Source: Maritalea mobilis (lineage in GTDB: Bacteria; Pseudomonadota; Alphaproteobacteria; Rhodobacterales; Rhodobacteraceae). Taken from it: DNA of 64,000 bases. The notes under the pieces were generated by a model. It worked only from the letters and a program-made list of their open reading frames with translations. It was not told the origin of the DNA and made no database searches. Positions 37,775 through 46,992 of the stretch are shown one piece after another (the first letter of the stretch is position 1; the number at the start of each line of letters is the position of its first letter). The translations under genes were made by a program, and so were the position numbers. Location of the stretch: positions 682,001-746,000 of the forward strand of contig NZ_JAHVKE010000001.1 of the NCBI RefSeq assembly GCF_019800885.1, in the 5' to 3' direction.

Positions 37775-38908
37775 CTAGTGCGGCTGAACGCCCGGCAGGA
37801 AGACGTCTTCGTCGCGATGCAGGAGCGAGATACCATCCTTGAAGACATGCACCTTTTCCGGTTTGGCGGTCAGGTGCACCTCTTGCCCGCGCTTGTCCTT
37901 GTGGATGCCCGTCAGCTTGGCGATCACCGGGTCATGATCGGGCGCGGACTTCTCGAAATAAAGCAGCGTGACCTCGCCAAGCGCCTCGGTGATGTCGACC
38001 TTGCCGGAATAGGCGAATTCCGGACCATCGGTCGCGATCATGTCCTCGGGGCGGATGCCGACCTTGACCTCGGCGCCCTCGTCCTCGGGACGCGAGGGGT
38101 AATGCGAGATGATCGTGCCCGCGCCCTCGTCCAGTTGCAGGGTGGTCTGATCCCCCGTCCCCACGATCCGCCCGCCCAGAAGGTTCATTGCCGGGCTGCC
38201 GATGAATTGCGCAACGAAGGTGGAATTGGGTTTCTCGTACAGATCCAGCGGGCTGCCCACCTGCGCGATCCCGCCGCCTGCCAGCACGACGATGCGGCTG
38301 GCCAGCGTCATCGCCTCGACCTGGTCATGGGTGACGTAGATCATCGTCGAGTCGGGCATCTGTTCCTTCAGTTGCGCGATCTCGATCCGCGTTGCGACGC
38401 GCAGCGCCGCGTCGAGGTTCGACAGCGGCTCGTCGAACAGGTAAACCTTGGGGTCGCGCACGATCGAGCGCCCGATAGCGACCCGCTGGCGCTGACCGCC
38501 CGACAGCGCCTTGGGCAGGCGATCGAGGAAATTGGTCAGTTGCAGCTTGTCGGCGGCGGCGCGCACGGCCGCGTCGATCTCGGACTTGGATTTGCCCGCG
38601 ATCTTCAGGGCGAAGGCCATGTTGTCGTAGACCGTCATGTGCGGATAAAGCGCGTAGGATTGGAACACCATGGCGATGCCGCGCTCGGAGGGAGGCACGT
38701 CGTTGACCACCATGCCGTCGATCTCCAGCGTCCCGCCGGTGATCTTTTCCAACCCCGCGATCATGCGCAGAAGCGTGGATTTCCCGCAGCCCGAGGGGCC
38801 AACGAAAACGATCAACTCGCCCGTCTCGATCTCGAGGTCGATATCACGCAGCACCTGAACGGTGCCGCCATAGGTCTTTTCGACATCCTTGAGCTTTAGG
38901 TCTGCCAT
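37775..38908 (-). CDS. aglK: alpha-glucoside ABC transporter ATPase AglK
   Basis: This 377-aa ATPase of the MalK/UgpC type powers the AglEFG importer. Walker A is GPSGCGKST (about residues 37-45), the signature is LSGGQRQRVAIGR, Walker B is VYLFDEPLSNLD, and the switch His is in YVTHDQVEAM. A C-terminal TOBE regulatory region follows (about residues 240-370). It is the last gene of the aglEFGAK operon, 71 bp after aglA, the same order as I recall for Sinorhizobium agl. Confidence 0.92.
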   Translation of the reverse strand: MADLKLKDVEKTYGGTVQVLRDIDLEIETGELIVFVGPSGCGKSTLLRMIAGLEKITGGTLEIDGMVVNDVPPSERGIAMVFQSYALYPHMTVYDNMAFALKIAGKSKSEIDAAVRAAADKLQLTNFLDRLPKALSGGQRQRVAIGRSIVRDPKVYLFDEPLSNLDAALRVATRIEIAQLKEQMPDSTMIYVTHDQVEAMTLASRIVVLAGGGIAQVGSPLDLYEKPNSTFVAQFIGSPAMNLLGGRIVGTGDQTTLQLDEGAGTIISHYPSRPEDEGAEVKVGIRPEDMIATDGPEFAYSGKVDITEALGEVTLLYFEKSAPDHDPVIAKLTGIHKDKRGQEVHLTAKPEKVHVFKDGISLLHRDEDVFLPGVQPH

Positions 38909-38979
38909 TCTCCCCGTCTCCCTCCGGAACTGTCATGCGCGCGCCGGCCCGCTCCCCCGGGCGACGCGCGGCCAAATCG

Positions 38980-40653
38980 TCAGGCCTCGATCCCAGCCTC
39001 GTCATCCTTCACGCCGAAAAACGCCTGGTAGGGCGGCAAGGTCACCTCCTCCTCGCGCATCACGGCGGTGAACGGCGCGCCCAGATCCTGCCGCCAGCTG
39101 CCCTCGGGCAAGGCGACCGGCTGGCCCGCATTGGTGAGGTTGAAGGCGCAGAACAGGCGCTGCCCGTCATATTCGCGGATGAAGGCCACGACCCCGTCCG
39201 CGGCGCGGATCAACTCCATGCTGCCCTTGGCCAGCGCCGGGTAGCCGTGCCGGAACGCGACCATCGCCTGGTAGAAAGCCAGCGTGCTGTCCGTCTTGGA
39301 CTGCTGGTCGCTGACCGAGCGTTGAAGGTGCTCGACCGCGACCGGCAACCACGGCTTTGCATCCGAAAACCCGCCATTCTGGTTGTCCGAAATCCACGGG
39401 ATCGGGGTGCGGCATCCATCGCGCCCCTTGAACTTGGGCCAGAAGCGGATGCCATACGGATCCTGCAAATCCTCGTAAGAGACATAGGCCTCGGTCAGGC
39501 CCAGTTCCTCGCCCTGGTAGAGGCAGACCGACCCGCGCAGGCTGAGCAGAAGTGCTGCGTACAGGCGACGCGCCTCTTCGCCGAGGTTCCAGCGGCTGGC
39601 GTGGCGCACCACGTCATGGTTCGAGAACGCCCAGCACGCCCAGCCATCCCCGATCGTCTTCTCGTACTCGGTGATGACCTCGCCCACGCGCTCGGCCGTC
39701 GGCGGGATCGCGGCCAGAAAGTCGAACGAGTAGGCCATGTGCACCTTGTCGCCGCCGCCGGTATATTCCGCCTGGATCTGCATGCCGTATTGCGCGTCGC
39801 CCACTTCCCCCACGCTGGTCGCGGCCGGGTATTCATCGAGCAACGCGCGGAAGCGGCGCAGGAAGTCGAGGTTTTCGGGCTGGTTCTTGTCGTAAAGGTG
39901 CTCCTGCCAGTTATAGGGGTTCACCTCGGGCGCGATGGTGGCGTTGCGCCGCGCCGGGTCGAGCGCGGGATTGTCGCGCAATTTCTGGTCGTGGAAGTAG
40001 AAATTGATCGTGTCGAGGCGGAAGCCATCCACCCCGCGATCCAGCCAGAAGCGCACGATGCTCAGCAATTCCTCCTGCACCTGCGGGTTGTGCAGATTCA
40101 GGTCAGGCTGCTCTTTCAGGAAATTATGCAGGTAGTACTGCATCCGGTCGCCCGACCATTCCCAGGCAGAACCGCCGAAGATCGACAGCCAGTTGTTGGG
40201 CGGGCTGCCATCGGGCTTGGCATCGGCCCAGACATACCAGTCGGCCTTCGGATTGTCGCGGCTGGACTGGCTTTCGTGGAACCACGGGTGCTGGTTTGAG
40301 CTGTGCGACAGCACGAGGTCGATCAGCACCTTCAGGCCCAATTCATGGGCGCGGGTCACCAGCGCGTCGAAATCGCCAAGCGTGCCGAACATCGGGTCGA
40401 CATCGCGGTAGTCGCTAACATCATAGCCGAAATCGAGCATGGGCGAGCGGAAGAACGGGCTGATCCAGATCGCATCGACGCCCAGTTCGGCCACGTGTTG
40501 AAGCCGGTGAATGATCCCCGCGAGGTCCCCGATCCCGTCATGGTTCGAGTCCTGGAAGCTGCGGGGATAGATTTGATAGATCACGGCACCGCGCCACCAG
40601 TCCTTGTCGGTGGCGACGATCTGCTCTTGCGGGAGGTCCTGCATCAGGTTCAT
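38980..40653 (-). CDS. aglA: alpha-glucosidase, GH13
   Basis: AglA (557 aa) hydrolyses alpha-glucosides such as sucrose, maltose or trehalose to glucose. The GH13 catalytic residues are visible: nucleophile Asp in VDGFRLDTINF, acid/base Glu in TSVGEVGDAQYG, and the transition-state Asp in AFSNHDVVRHASR. The start of the barrel is VIYQIYPRSFQDSNHDGIGDLAGI. No signal peptide is seen, so it acts in the cytoplasm on imported sugar. It lies between the permease genes and aglK. Confidence 0.95.
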   Translation of the reverse strand: MNLMQDLPQEQIVATDKDWWRGAVIYQIYPRSFQDSNHDGIGDLAGIIHRLQHVAELGVDAIWISPFFRSPMLDFGYDVSDYRDVDPMFGTLGDFDALVTRAHELGLKVLIDLVLSHSSNQHPWFHESQSSRDNPKADWYVWADAKPDGSPPNNWLSIFGGSAWEWSGDRMQYYLHNFLKEQPDLNLHNPQVQEELLSIVRFWLDRGVDGFRLDTINFYFHDQKLRDNPALDPARRNATIAPEVNPYNWQEHLYDKNQPENLDFLRRFRALLDEYPAATSVGEVGDAQYGMQIQAEYTGGGDKVHMAYSFDFLAAIPPTAERVGEVITEYEKTIGDGWACWAFSNHDVVRHASRWNLGEEARRLYAALLLSLRGSVCLYQGEELGLTEAYVSYEDLQDPYGIRFWPKFKGRDGCRTPIPWISDNQNGGFSDAKPWLPVAVEHLQRSVSDQQSKTDSTLAFYQAMVAFRHGYPALAKGSMELIRAADGVVAFIREYDGQRLFCAFNLTNAGQPVALPEGSWRQDLGAPFTAVMREEEVTLPPYQAFFGVKDDEAGIEA

Positions 40654-40676
40654 GAGCCCGGTCGTCCTTTATTCTC

Positions 40677-41825
40677 TTACTTCACCGACCCTGCGAGCAG
40701 GCCGCGCACGAGGTAACGCTGCATGGTGAAAAACACCAGGAGCGGCACCGCGATGGACACGAAGGCAGCCGTGGCAAGAATGCCCCAGTCCCCCCCTCGA
40801 CTGCCCAACAGATCATCGGCGATTTTAACAGTCATGACCTGAGCCTCCCCGGCCGAAGGCAAAAACACCTTGGCCACCAACAGGTCATTCCACGTCCACA
40901 GGAACTGGAAAATGGCGAAAGACGCAAGCGCCGGAAAGCTGAGCGGCAGGATGATCCGCACGAAAATCTGGAAATCCGTCGCGCCGTCCACCTTGGCACT
41001 TTCGATGATGTCGCGCGGCAGGCCGGCCATGTAGTTCCTCAGCAGGTAAACGGCGAGCGGCAGGCCGAACCCGGTATGCGCCAGCCAGATCCCGAGAAAG
41101 CTCTGCCCGATGCCGATCGTGTTGTGCAGGTTCAACAGCGGCACCAGCGCCAGTTGCAGGGGAACCACCAACAGCCCCACCACCGCAGCGATCAACAGCG
41201 CCCGGCCCGGAAACTCCATCCAGGCCAGCGCGTAAGCGGCAAAGGCCGCGATCAGGATCGGGATGATCGTCGCCGGGATCGTCACCGTCAGCGTGTTGAT
41301 GAAGGCGCGGTCCATGTTGTCGGCGGTCAGCACCGTTCGGTAATTGTCGAGCGTGAAATCGGGCGGCGTGTCGGCCACGAAATAGACGCGCGGGCCGCGG
41401 TCATCCGGTTCGGTCGCGGTGTAGACGTAGGAACCGTCGGCATTCACCGTGATCGTGCCACCATCGCGGTTCTCGACCTCCTGGCCGGCCTCGAACGCGC
41501 CCGGCTCGCGCCCGCGCAGACCGAAGGCCGCGATGCTGCTTTCGCCGCTTTCGAAGCTCTCGCGCACCTCCGCCGTTTCGAAGATGTTGCCTTCGTATAT
41601 CCACAGATCGCCCTCCTGGCGCGGCTCGGCATCGGAGCGGGTGCGGTAGGTCAACTCCACCGAGAAGGGCGCCACCCACCATCCCGAGGCCGAGATCTGG
41701 TCGCGGTCGCGGAAGGACGACACGAACAGGCCCACGGTCGGGATCAGCCACAGCAGCACCAGCAGCAGGACCGAAAGGTTGGTGGCCCAGACGAGCGCGG
41801 GTTTCTTGCCAGCGATATTGTCCAT
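40677..41825 (-). CDS. aglG: alpha-glucoside ABC transporter permease AglG
   Basis: This 382-aa inner-membrane permease is a MalG-type subunit. The EAA loop is in ESAKVDGATDFQIFVRIILPLS. Between the first two membrane helices is a large periplasmic insertion (about residues 40-175), much longer than in MalG, that contains GGTITVNADGSYVYTATE, a stretch like a single VCBS/Ig-type beta repeat. It starts 18 bp after aglF with GGGAGGGGAG as ribosome-binding site. Confidence 0.92.
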   Translation of the reverse strand: MDNIAGKKPALVWATNLSVLLLVLLWLIPTVGLFVSSFRDRDQISASGWWVAPFSVELTYRTRSDAEPRQEGDLWIYEGNIFETAEVRESFESGESSIAAFGLRGREPGAFEAGQEVENRDGGTITVNADGSYVYTATEPDDRGPRVYFVADTPPDFTLDNYRTVLTADNMDRAFINTLTVTIPATIIPILIAAFAAYALAWMEFPGRALLIAAVVGLLVVPLQLALVPLLNLHNTIGIGQSFLGIWLAHTGFGLPLAVYLLRNYMAGLPRDIIESAKVDGATDFQIFVRIILPLSFPALASFAIFQFLWTWNDLLVAKVFLPSAGEAQVMTVKIADDLLGSRGGDWGILATAAFVSIAVPLLVFFTMQRYLVRGLLAGSVK

Positions 41826-41843
41826 GTCTCTCCCCTCCCTGGC

Positions 41844-42821
41844 TCAGCGCATCTCGGCGCGCGACTGGCGGATGTTCCAGATCATCACCGGCAGAACGGT
41901 GACCATGATGACGAAGGCCACCGCCGTCGCCAGCCCGTCATCGCGGAACATGAAATCCATCATGTAGCTGGGCAGGATCTCGGTATCGAAATTGCCGCCG
42001 GTCATCGTGTAGACGATGTCGAACACCTTGAGCACAAGCACCGTGATCGTGGTCCAGACCACCATGATGGTCGACTTGATCTGCGGCACCTTGATCTTGA
42101 AGAAGATCTGGAACGGGTTGGCCCCGTCGATGATCGCGGCCTCGACCGTTTCCTCGGGGATGCCGCGCAGCGCGGCCGACAGGATCACCATGGCAAAGCC
42201 GGTCTGGATCCAGATCAGGATCACCATCAGGAAGAAGTTGTTCCAGAACGGGATCTGCAGCGGGTCCAGCGGATCGGCGCCAAGGGCCGCCCGGATCGCG
42301 TTGATGATCCCGATATCTGGGTCTTGCGCGTAGACGAATTTCCAGATCAGCGACGCGCCCACGAAGCTGATCGCCATCGGCATGAAGATCAGCGATTTCG
42401 CGATGTTGCCCCATTTCAGACGGTCGGTCAGCTGCGCCGACAACAGCCCGAGGAAGGTCGCGGCGGCGGGCACGAAGATGACCCACAGGATGTTGTTGAA
42501 AAAGGCGACCCGGAAATCCTCGGACGCGAGCAGTTGGGCGTAATTGCCAAAGCCGATGAACTCGTCTCCCGCCCGGTTGTAGAGCGAGCGCATGAAGCTG
42601 CCGACCACCGGATAGACGAGGTAGAGCCCAAGCGCGAACATCGCCGGAAACAGGAAAATCCACGGCCGCACGGCATTGGCGCGGTTGATGTTGCGCCCCG
42701 CCTTCTCGCCGCGCGCAGGGAAGATGACCTTATCGAGGACGAGATTGGCGAAGTAGAAATAGGCCACGCATCCGCCCACCCCGATGATGATGGTGATGAT
42801 GCCCTGGATGATCGGCGACAA
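41844..42821 (-). CDS. aglF: alpha-glucoside ABC transporter permease AglF
   Basis: This ~325-aa MalF-type permease has about six membrane helices and the EAA loop in TVEAAIIDGANPFQIFFKIKVPQ. A TTG start at 42821 is chosen because GGGAGG lies about 7 bp upstream; another TTG start seven codons earlier overlaps that site. It is separated from aglE by 134 bp containing a strong hairpin. Confidence 0.9.
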   Translation of the reverse strand: MSPIIQGIITIIIGVGGCVAYFYFANLVLDKVIFPARGEKAGRNINRANAVRPWIFLFPAMFALGLYLVYPVVGSFMRSLYNRAGDEFIGFGNYAQLLASEDFRVAFFNNILWVIFVPAAATFLGLLSAQLTDRLKWGNIAKSLIFMPMAISFVGASLIWKFVYAQDPDIGIINAIRAALGADPLDPLQIPFWNNFFLMVILIWIQTGFAMVILSAALRGIPEETVEAAIIDGANPFQIFFKIKVPQIKSTIMVVWTTITVLVLKVFDIVYTMTGGNFDTEILPSYMMDFMFRDDGLATAVAFVIMVTVLPVMIWNIRQSRAEMR

Positions 42822-42898
42822 TGGCGTGCCCTCCCTTCGCAAAACGACCCGAGGCTCCGGGCCGGACGCTGGCCGATTTGGCTCGGCTCTGGCTGCGT

Positions 42899-42926
42899 GC
42901 CCGGCCCGCCGAGGGGCGGACCGGGC
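42899..42926 (-). other. strong hairpin between aglE and aglF
   Basis: Arms GCCCGGCCCGCC (42899-42910) and GGCGGACCGGGC (42915-42926) pair with one mismatch around GAGG. There is no U-run. In binding-protein transport operons such hairpins often stabilise the upstream message, giving more binding protein than permease; that role is inferred here. Confidence 0.55.
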
Positions 42927-42955
42927 GGTTGTCAGGTCTTACCGAGGCATGTGCC

Positions 42956-44308
42956 TCAGTTGAGCGTTTCCCACCGCTCCTGAATGGCGGCGGCGACGTC
43001 GGCGGCGTCTTCGCCGGTGACGTAATCGACCATGCCGGTCCAGAACGCGCCCGCGCCGATCTCACCCGGCATCAGGTCTGAGGCGTCGAAGCGGAAGGTG
43101 GTGGCGTTCAGCAGGATCTCGTTCATGTTGCGCAGGTCGTCGCTGGCGAACACGTCGGGGTTCACCCCGCCATAGGGGGTCAGGAAGCCAGACTGCGCCA
43201 TCCACACCTCGTGCGCGATGGGCGTTTGCAGGAACTCGATCAGGCCATGGGCCACCGGCGCATCATCGGTGATCGCAAAGAGCGTCCCCGCACCGAGCAC
43301 CGGGCTGCCGAGATCCCCTTCGGCATAGGCCGGGAAGTAGAAGAAATCGCTATCCGCATCCTCCGGGAAGAAGGTCGGGATGAACGACGCCTGGCGGTGC
43401 ATGTAGCATTCCGGCGGGAAGGTGAAGAGGCCCGCCGGGCTGTCGCGGAAGTCGGTCGAGGCCACGGCCTCGGCCCCGCCGTTGACGAAATCGTCGTTGC
43501 GGGCGAACCAGCCGAATTCCTCGATCGCGCCGACCACGGCCGGGTCGTTGAACGGGATTTCGTTGGCGACCCACTGGTCATAGACCTCGGGCGGCTGGGT
43601 GCGCAGCATCATGTCCTCGACCCAGTCCGTCGCCGGCCACCCGGTGGCCGCGCCCGAGCCCAGGCCGATGCACCAGGGCGTCTCGCCATCCTCGACGATC
43701 TGCTCGGTCAGCGCGCGCAGGTCTTCCATCGTTTCGGGCACGTCATAGCCTGCCTCGTCGAACTGCTCGGGGCTGTACCAGACCAGCGATTTCAGATCGA
43801 CCTTGTAGAAGAAGCCGTAAAGCGCCTCCTCCCCATCGGGCCCGGCATAGGAGCCGAGATCGACCCAGGACTGACCGGCGGCGTAGTTTTCCGTCACCCA
43901 ATCCGCGGTGCCATCCGCCAGCGGGGTCAGGAAGCCGCGCGCGGCCATGTCCGAGGCGAGGCCCGGCTGCGGGAACACGGCGATGTTGGGGGCCGAGTCA
44001 GCCTGGGCCGCGATGACGATATCCTGTTCGAAGCTGTCCGAACCGGAATACTGCACCTCGGCGCCGGTGGCCGCGGAGAAGTAGGCGAGAACCGAGTTGA
44101 CCAGTTCCGCGTCCGCGCCGGTCCACGGCCCGGTGATGGTCAGTGTTTCCCCGGAATAGTCATGCCCTTCGGCAAAGGCCTCGTAGCTGTCCCAGTTGAA
44201 GGCGCCCTCGCCTACCGGGAACATCAGGCCGCCATGCGCCTCGGCGAATGCACCGCCGGCGCTGAGCGCCAGGATCGCGGCGCTGGTGAAAAGACGGGTC
44301 TTCATCAT
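42956..44308 (-). CDS. aglE: alpha-glucoside ABC transporter substrate-binding protein AglE
   Basis: AglE (450 aa) is the periplasmic binding protein of the importer. It has a Sec signal peptide (MMKTRLFTSAAILALSAGGAFAEA) and an extracellular solute-binding family 1 fold, with ITGPWTGADAELVNSVLAYF and WCIGLGSGAATGWPATDWVEDMML. GGGAGG precedes the ATG pair; the first ATG is used. The 5' UTR can form a 16-nt hairpin (CCGGGCC/GGCCCGG, 44331-44346). An AglR-type operator lies about 100 bp upstream. Confidence 0.93.
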   Translation of the reverse strand: MMKTRLFTSAAILALSAGGAFAEAHGGLMFPVGEGAFNWDSYEAFAEGHDYSGETLTITGPWTGADAELVNSVLAYFSAATGAEVQYSGSDSFEQDIVIAAQADSAPNIAVFPQPGLASDMAARGFLTPLADGTADWVTENYAAGQSWVDLGSYAGPDGEEALYGFFYKVDLKSLVWYSPEQFDEAGYDVPETMEDLRALTEQIVEDGETPWCIGLGSGAATGWPATDWVEDMMLRTQPPEVYDQWVANEIPFNDPAVVGAIEEFGWFARNDDFVNGGAEAVASTDFRDSPAGLFTFPPECYMHRQASFIPTFFPEDADSDFFYFPAYAEGDLGSPVLGAGTLFAITDDAPVAHGLIEFLQTPIAHEVWMAQSGFLTPYGGVNPDVFASDDLRNMNEILLNATTFRFDASDLMPGEIGAGAFWTGMVDYVTGEDAADVAAAIQERWETLN

Positions 44309-44330
44309 GGAATACCTCCCAGGAATTGCA

Positions 44331-44346
44331 CCGGGCCAAGGCCCGG
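44331..44346 (-). other. perfect hairpin in the aglE 5' leader
   Basis: CCGGGCC and GGCCCGG flank AA as a perfect inverted repeat in the aglE leader, 22 bp before the start codon and close to the ribosome-binding site. It could influence message stability or translation. Confidence 0.45.
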
Positions 44347-44405
44347 ATGTCACTTTTTCCCAAGCGATCTGGATAGGTGCATGGAGCAGTAACCCGCTCG
44401 CCCCT

Positions 44406-44419
44406 CCAAAGCGCTTTGG
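44406..44419. promoter_or_regulatory. AglR-type operator 1 (aglE side)
   Basis: CCAAAGCGCTTTGG is a perfect 14-bp LacI-family palindrome in the divergent aglE/aglR region, about 98 bp before aglE. Confidence 0.8.
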
Positions 44420-44571
44420 GTTGCGGCCACCCTTTCGGAACACTCCGAGTCTGTCAATGTGCGAATGGCAACACACGGAATTTAGAGGGTTCTTTCGCAG
44501 GTGCAGCATGGCGTGACCCGGTGGAATGCTTTGACATCGCCCATACCAGCCCGATAGCGTGCCGTGAAAAT

Positions 44572-44585
44572 CCGAAGCGCTTTGG
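44572..44585. promoter_or_regulatory. AglR-type operator 2 (aglR side)
   Basis: CCGAAGCGCTTTGG matches operator 1 at 13 of 14 positions and ends 13 bp before the aglR start codon. This position implies autoregulation, and two sites 166 bp apart could support looping. Confidence 0.78.
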
Positions 44586-44598
44586 AAACGCATTCGCC

Positions 44599-45636
44599 AT
44601 GAATCTCAGGCAGTTGGCCGACTCGCTCGGCCTGTCCATGACAACGGTCAGCCGGGCGCTGAACGGCTACCCCGAGGTTCGGGAAGAAACCCGTGCGCGC
44701 GTTCTTGCCGCGGCCAAGGCCGCCAATTACACGCCCAATGCCCGCGCCCGGCGCCTTGCCACGGGACGCGCCATGACCATCGGGCATGTCGTGCCGCTGA
44801 CCGGGCGGGAAGAAACAGTAAACCCGATCTTCGCGGATTTCCTGGCCGGCGCGGGCGAGATCTATGCCCGGGAGGGCTATGACCTGCTCTTGTCGATGGT
44901 GGGCGCAGAGGAAACGGCCACCACCTATCGCAACCTCGCGGCCACCGGATCGGTGGATGGGGTGATGGTGCAATCCCCACGCATCGTGGACGATCGCATC
45001 CCGCTGTTGCAGGAGTTGAAGATACCCTTCCTCGTCCATGGCCGCACGGGCGAGTACACGACCTATAGCTGGTTCGACGTGGCCAATATCCGGGCCTTCC
45101 GCCGCGCCACCGACTTCTTGCTGGATCTCGGCCACCGCCGGATCGCCCTGATCAATGGGCAGGAAACCCTCGATTTCGCCGCGCGGCGCCGCAAGGGGGT
45201 GGAAGACGCGCTGCAGGAGCGCGGCCTGCCCTCGCGGCCCGAGTGGATGCACCAGGGCGTGATGACCGAGCAATATGGCTACACGACCACCCATGCGATG
45301 CTGGCGATGGACCCGGCCCCGACCGCCATCCTGTGTTCGTCGATCATCCCCGCCATGGGCGCGCGGCGCGCCATCGCCGAGGCCGGTCTGACGCTGGGAC
45401 GGGACGTTTCGGTGATCTGCCACGACGATGCGCTCTCCTACCTCGGCAACGACGCGCTGACCTCGCCGCAGGGGCCGCCGTTCACCGCGACACGCTCGCC
45501 CATCCGGGCGGCGGGGCGGCGCTGTGCCGAGATGCTGATCGCCCTGATCCGCGAGCCCGACCAGCCCCCCCTGCAAGAGCTGTGGGAAACCGAACTGACG
45601 GTTGGCCGCTCGACCGGGCCCGCCCCCGCAACCTGA
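44599..45636 (+). CDS. aglR: LacI-family regulator AglR
   Basis: AglR (345 aa) has an N-terminal helix-turn-helix (MNLRQLADSLGLSMTTVSRALNGYPEV) and hinge segment NARARRLATGRA, followed by a sugar-binding repressor domain (about residues 60-330). It is transcribed divergently from aglEFGAK and precedes a beta-glucosidase gene by 10 bp. The two flanking palindromes with a central CG fit LacI-type binding. It probably represses in the absence of an alpha-glucoside or its product. Confidence 0.92.
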   Translation: MNLRQLADSLGLSMTTVSRALNGYPEVREETRARVLAAAKAANYTPNARARRLATGRAMTIGHVVPLTGREETVNPIFADFLAGAGEIYAREGYDLLLSMVGAEETATTYRNLAATGSVDGVMVQSPRIVDDRIPLLQELKIPFLVHGRTGEYTTYSWFDVANIRAFRRATDFLLDLGHRRIALINGQETLDFAARRRKGVEDALQERGLPSRPEWMHQGVMTEQYGYTTTHAMLAMDPAPTAILCSSIIPAMGARRAIAEAGLTLGRDVSVICHDDALSYLGNDALTSPQGPPFTATRSPIRAAGRRCAEMLIALIREPDQPPLQELWETELTVGRSTGPAPAT

Positions 45637-45646
45637 AGGACCAAAG

Positions 45647-46969
45647 ATGGATCACACCCGTACCGATTTCCCCGACGGTTTCCTCTTCGGGGTGGCCACC
45701 TCGGCCTACCAGATCGAAGGAAGCCAATTCGGCGGCGCCGGTCCCTGCCACTGGGACAGTTTCGCCGCGACGCCCGGCAATGTCGTCCGGGCAGAGGACG
45801 GCGCGCTGGCCTGCGATCATTATCACCGTTGGGAAGAGGACCTCGACCTGATCGCGGGGCTTGGGGCCGAGGTGTATCGCTTCTCGACCTCCTGGGCGCG
45901 GGTGCTGCCCGACGGGGTCGGTCAGCCCAATGTCGAGGGGCTGGATTTCTATGACCGGCTTGTGGACGGGATGCTGGCGCGCGGGATCAAGCCCGCCGCG
46001 ACGCTCTACCATTGGGAGTTGCCGCAGCCGCTGGCCGACAGGGGCGGCTGGCGCAATGCGGACATGCCCGAATGGTTCGCCGAGTTCACCGAAACCGTCA
46101 TGCGCCGCATCGGCGATCGCGTGTGGTCCGCCGCCCCCATCAACGAGCCGTGGTGCGTCGGCTGGCTGTCGCATTTCGATGGCGCCCACGCGCCGGGCCT
46201 GCGCGATATCCGGGCGACGGCGCGCGCCATGCATCACATCCTGAAAAGCCACGGCCGGTCCATCGAGGTGATGCGGGGGCTGGGCATGAAAAATCTTGGC
46301 GCGGTCTGCAATTTCGAATGGGCCGAACCTGCCAGCGACGCGCCCGAGGATCAGGCCGCCGCCCGCCGCTACGACGCGATCTACAACCGGTTCTTCCTTG
46401 GCGGGCTGTTCAAGGGGCAATACCCGGCGGAGGTGCTGGAAGGGCTGGAGCCGCATCTGCCCGACAGCTGGCAGGACGATTTCGCCTTGATCGGTCAGCC
46501 GCTCGACTGGTTGGGCGTGAACTATTACACACGCCAGCGCATTCGCCACAAGGACGGGGCTTGGCCGAATTACGAACCGGCCGGGCCGCTTCTGCCTCTG
46601 ACCCAGATGGGGTGGGAGATCTATCCCGACGGCCTGCGCGATTTCCTGATCCGCAATGCCCGCGACTACTCCGGCGATCTGCCGATCTACGTCACCGAAA
46701 ACGGCATGGCCAATGCGGACACGCCGGAGACACCCGACACCGCGCGCATCGACTACCTCAACGCCCATCTTCACGCGGTCCGACAGGCCATGGACGCGAG
46801 GGCGCCCGTGGCGGGCTATTTCGTGTGGTCGCTGATGGACAATTACGAATGGTCGCTCGGCTACGAGAAACGCTTCGGCCTGATCCATGTCGACTTCGAC
46901 AGCTTGGCAAGAACCCCGAAAGCGTCTTATGACGCGCTGGCCCGCTGGTGGCGCGACACCCCGGCCTGA
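45647..46969 (+). CDS. GH1 beta-glucosidase
   Basis: This 440-aa GH1 enzyme hydrolyses beta-glucosides to glucose. The acid/base Glu is in APINEPWCVGW and the nucleophile Glu in IYVTENGMANAD. The N-terminal FLFGVATSAYQIEGS and the C-terminal FVWSLMDNYEWSLGYEKRFGL are typical. No signal peptide is present, so it is cytoplasmic. It is in the aglR-glk operon, which suggests that disaccharides of both anomeric types enter through this locus. Confidence 0.95.
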   Translation: MDHTRTDFPDGFLFGVATSAYQIEGSQFGGAGPCHWDSFAATPGNVVRAEDGALACDHYHRWEEDLDLIAGLGAEVYRFSTSWARVLPDGVGQPNVEGLDFYDRLVDGMLARGIKPAATLYHWELPQPLADRGGWRNADMPEWFAEFTETVMRRIGDRVWSAAPINEPWCVGWLSHFDGAHAPGLRDIRATARAMHHILKSHGRSIEVMRGLGMKNLGAVCNFEWAEPASDAPEDQAAARRYDAIYNRFFLGGLFKGQYPAEVLEGLEPHLPDSWQDDFALIGQPLDWLGVNYYTRQRIRHKDGAWPNYEPAGPLLPLTQMGWEIYPDGLRDFLIRNARDYSGDLPIYVTENGMANADTPETPDTARIDYLNAHLHAVRQAMDARAPVAGYFVWSLMDNYEWSLGYEKRFGLIHVDFDSLARTPKASYDALARWWRDTPA

Positions 46970-46992
46970 CACGCGAAACGGATGCGACCCTC

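Noticed and set aside
41076-42983. 635-codon + frame opposite aglG/aglF
   Set aside because: It is an antisense shadow rich in His, Arg and Asp without hydrophobic or domain structure. The permease genes explain the codon pattern.
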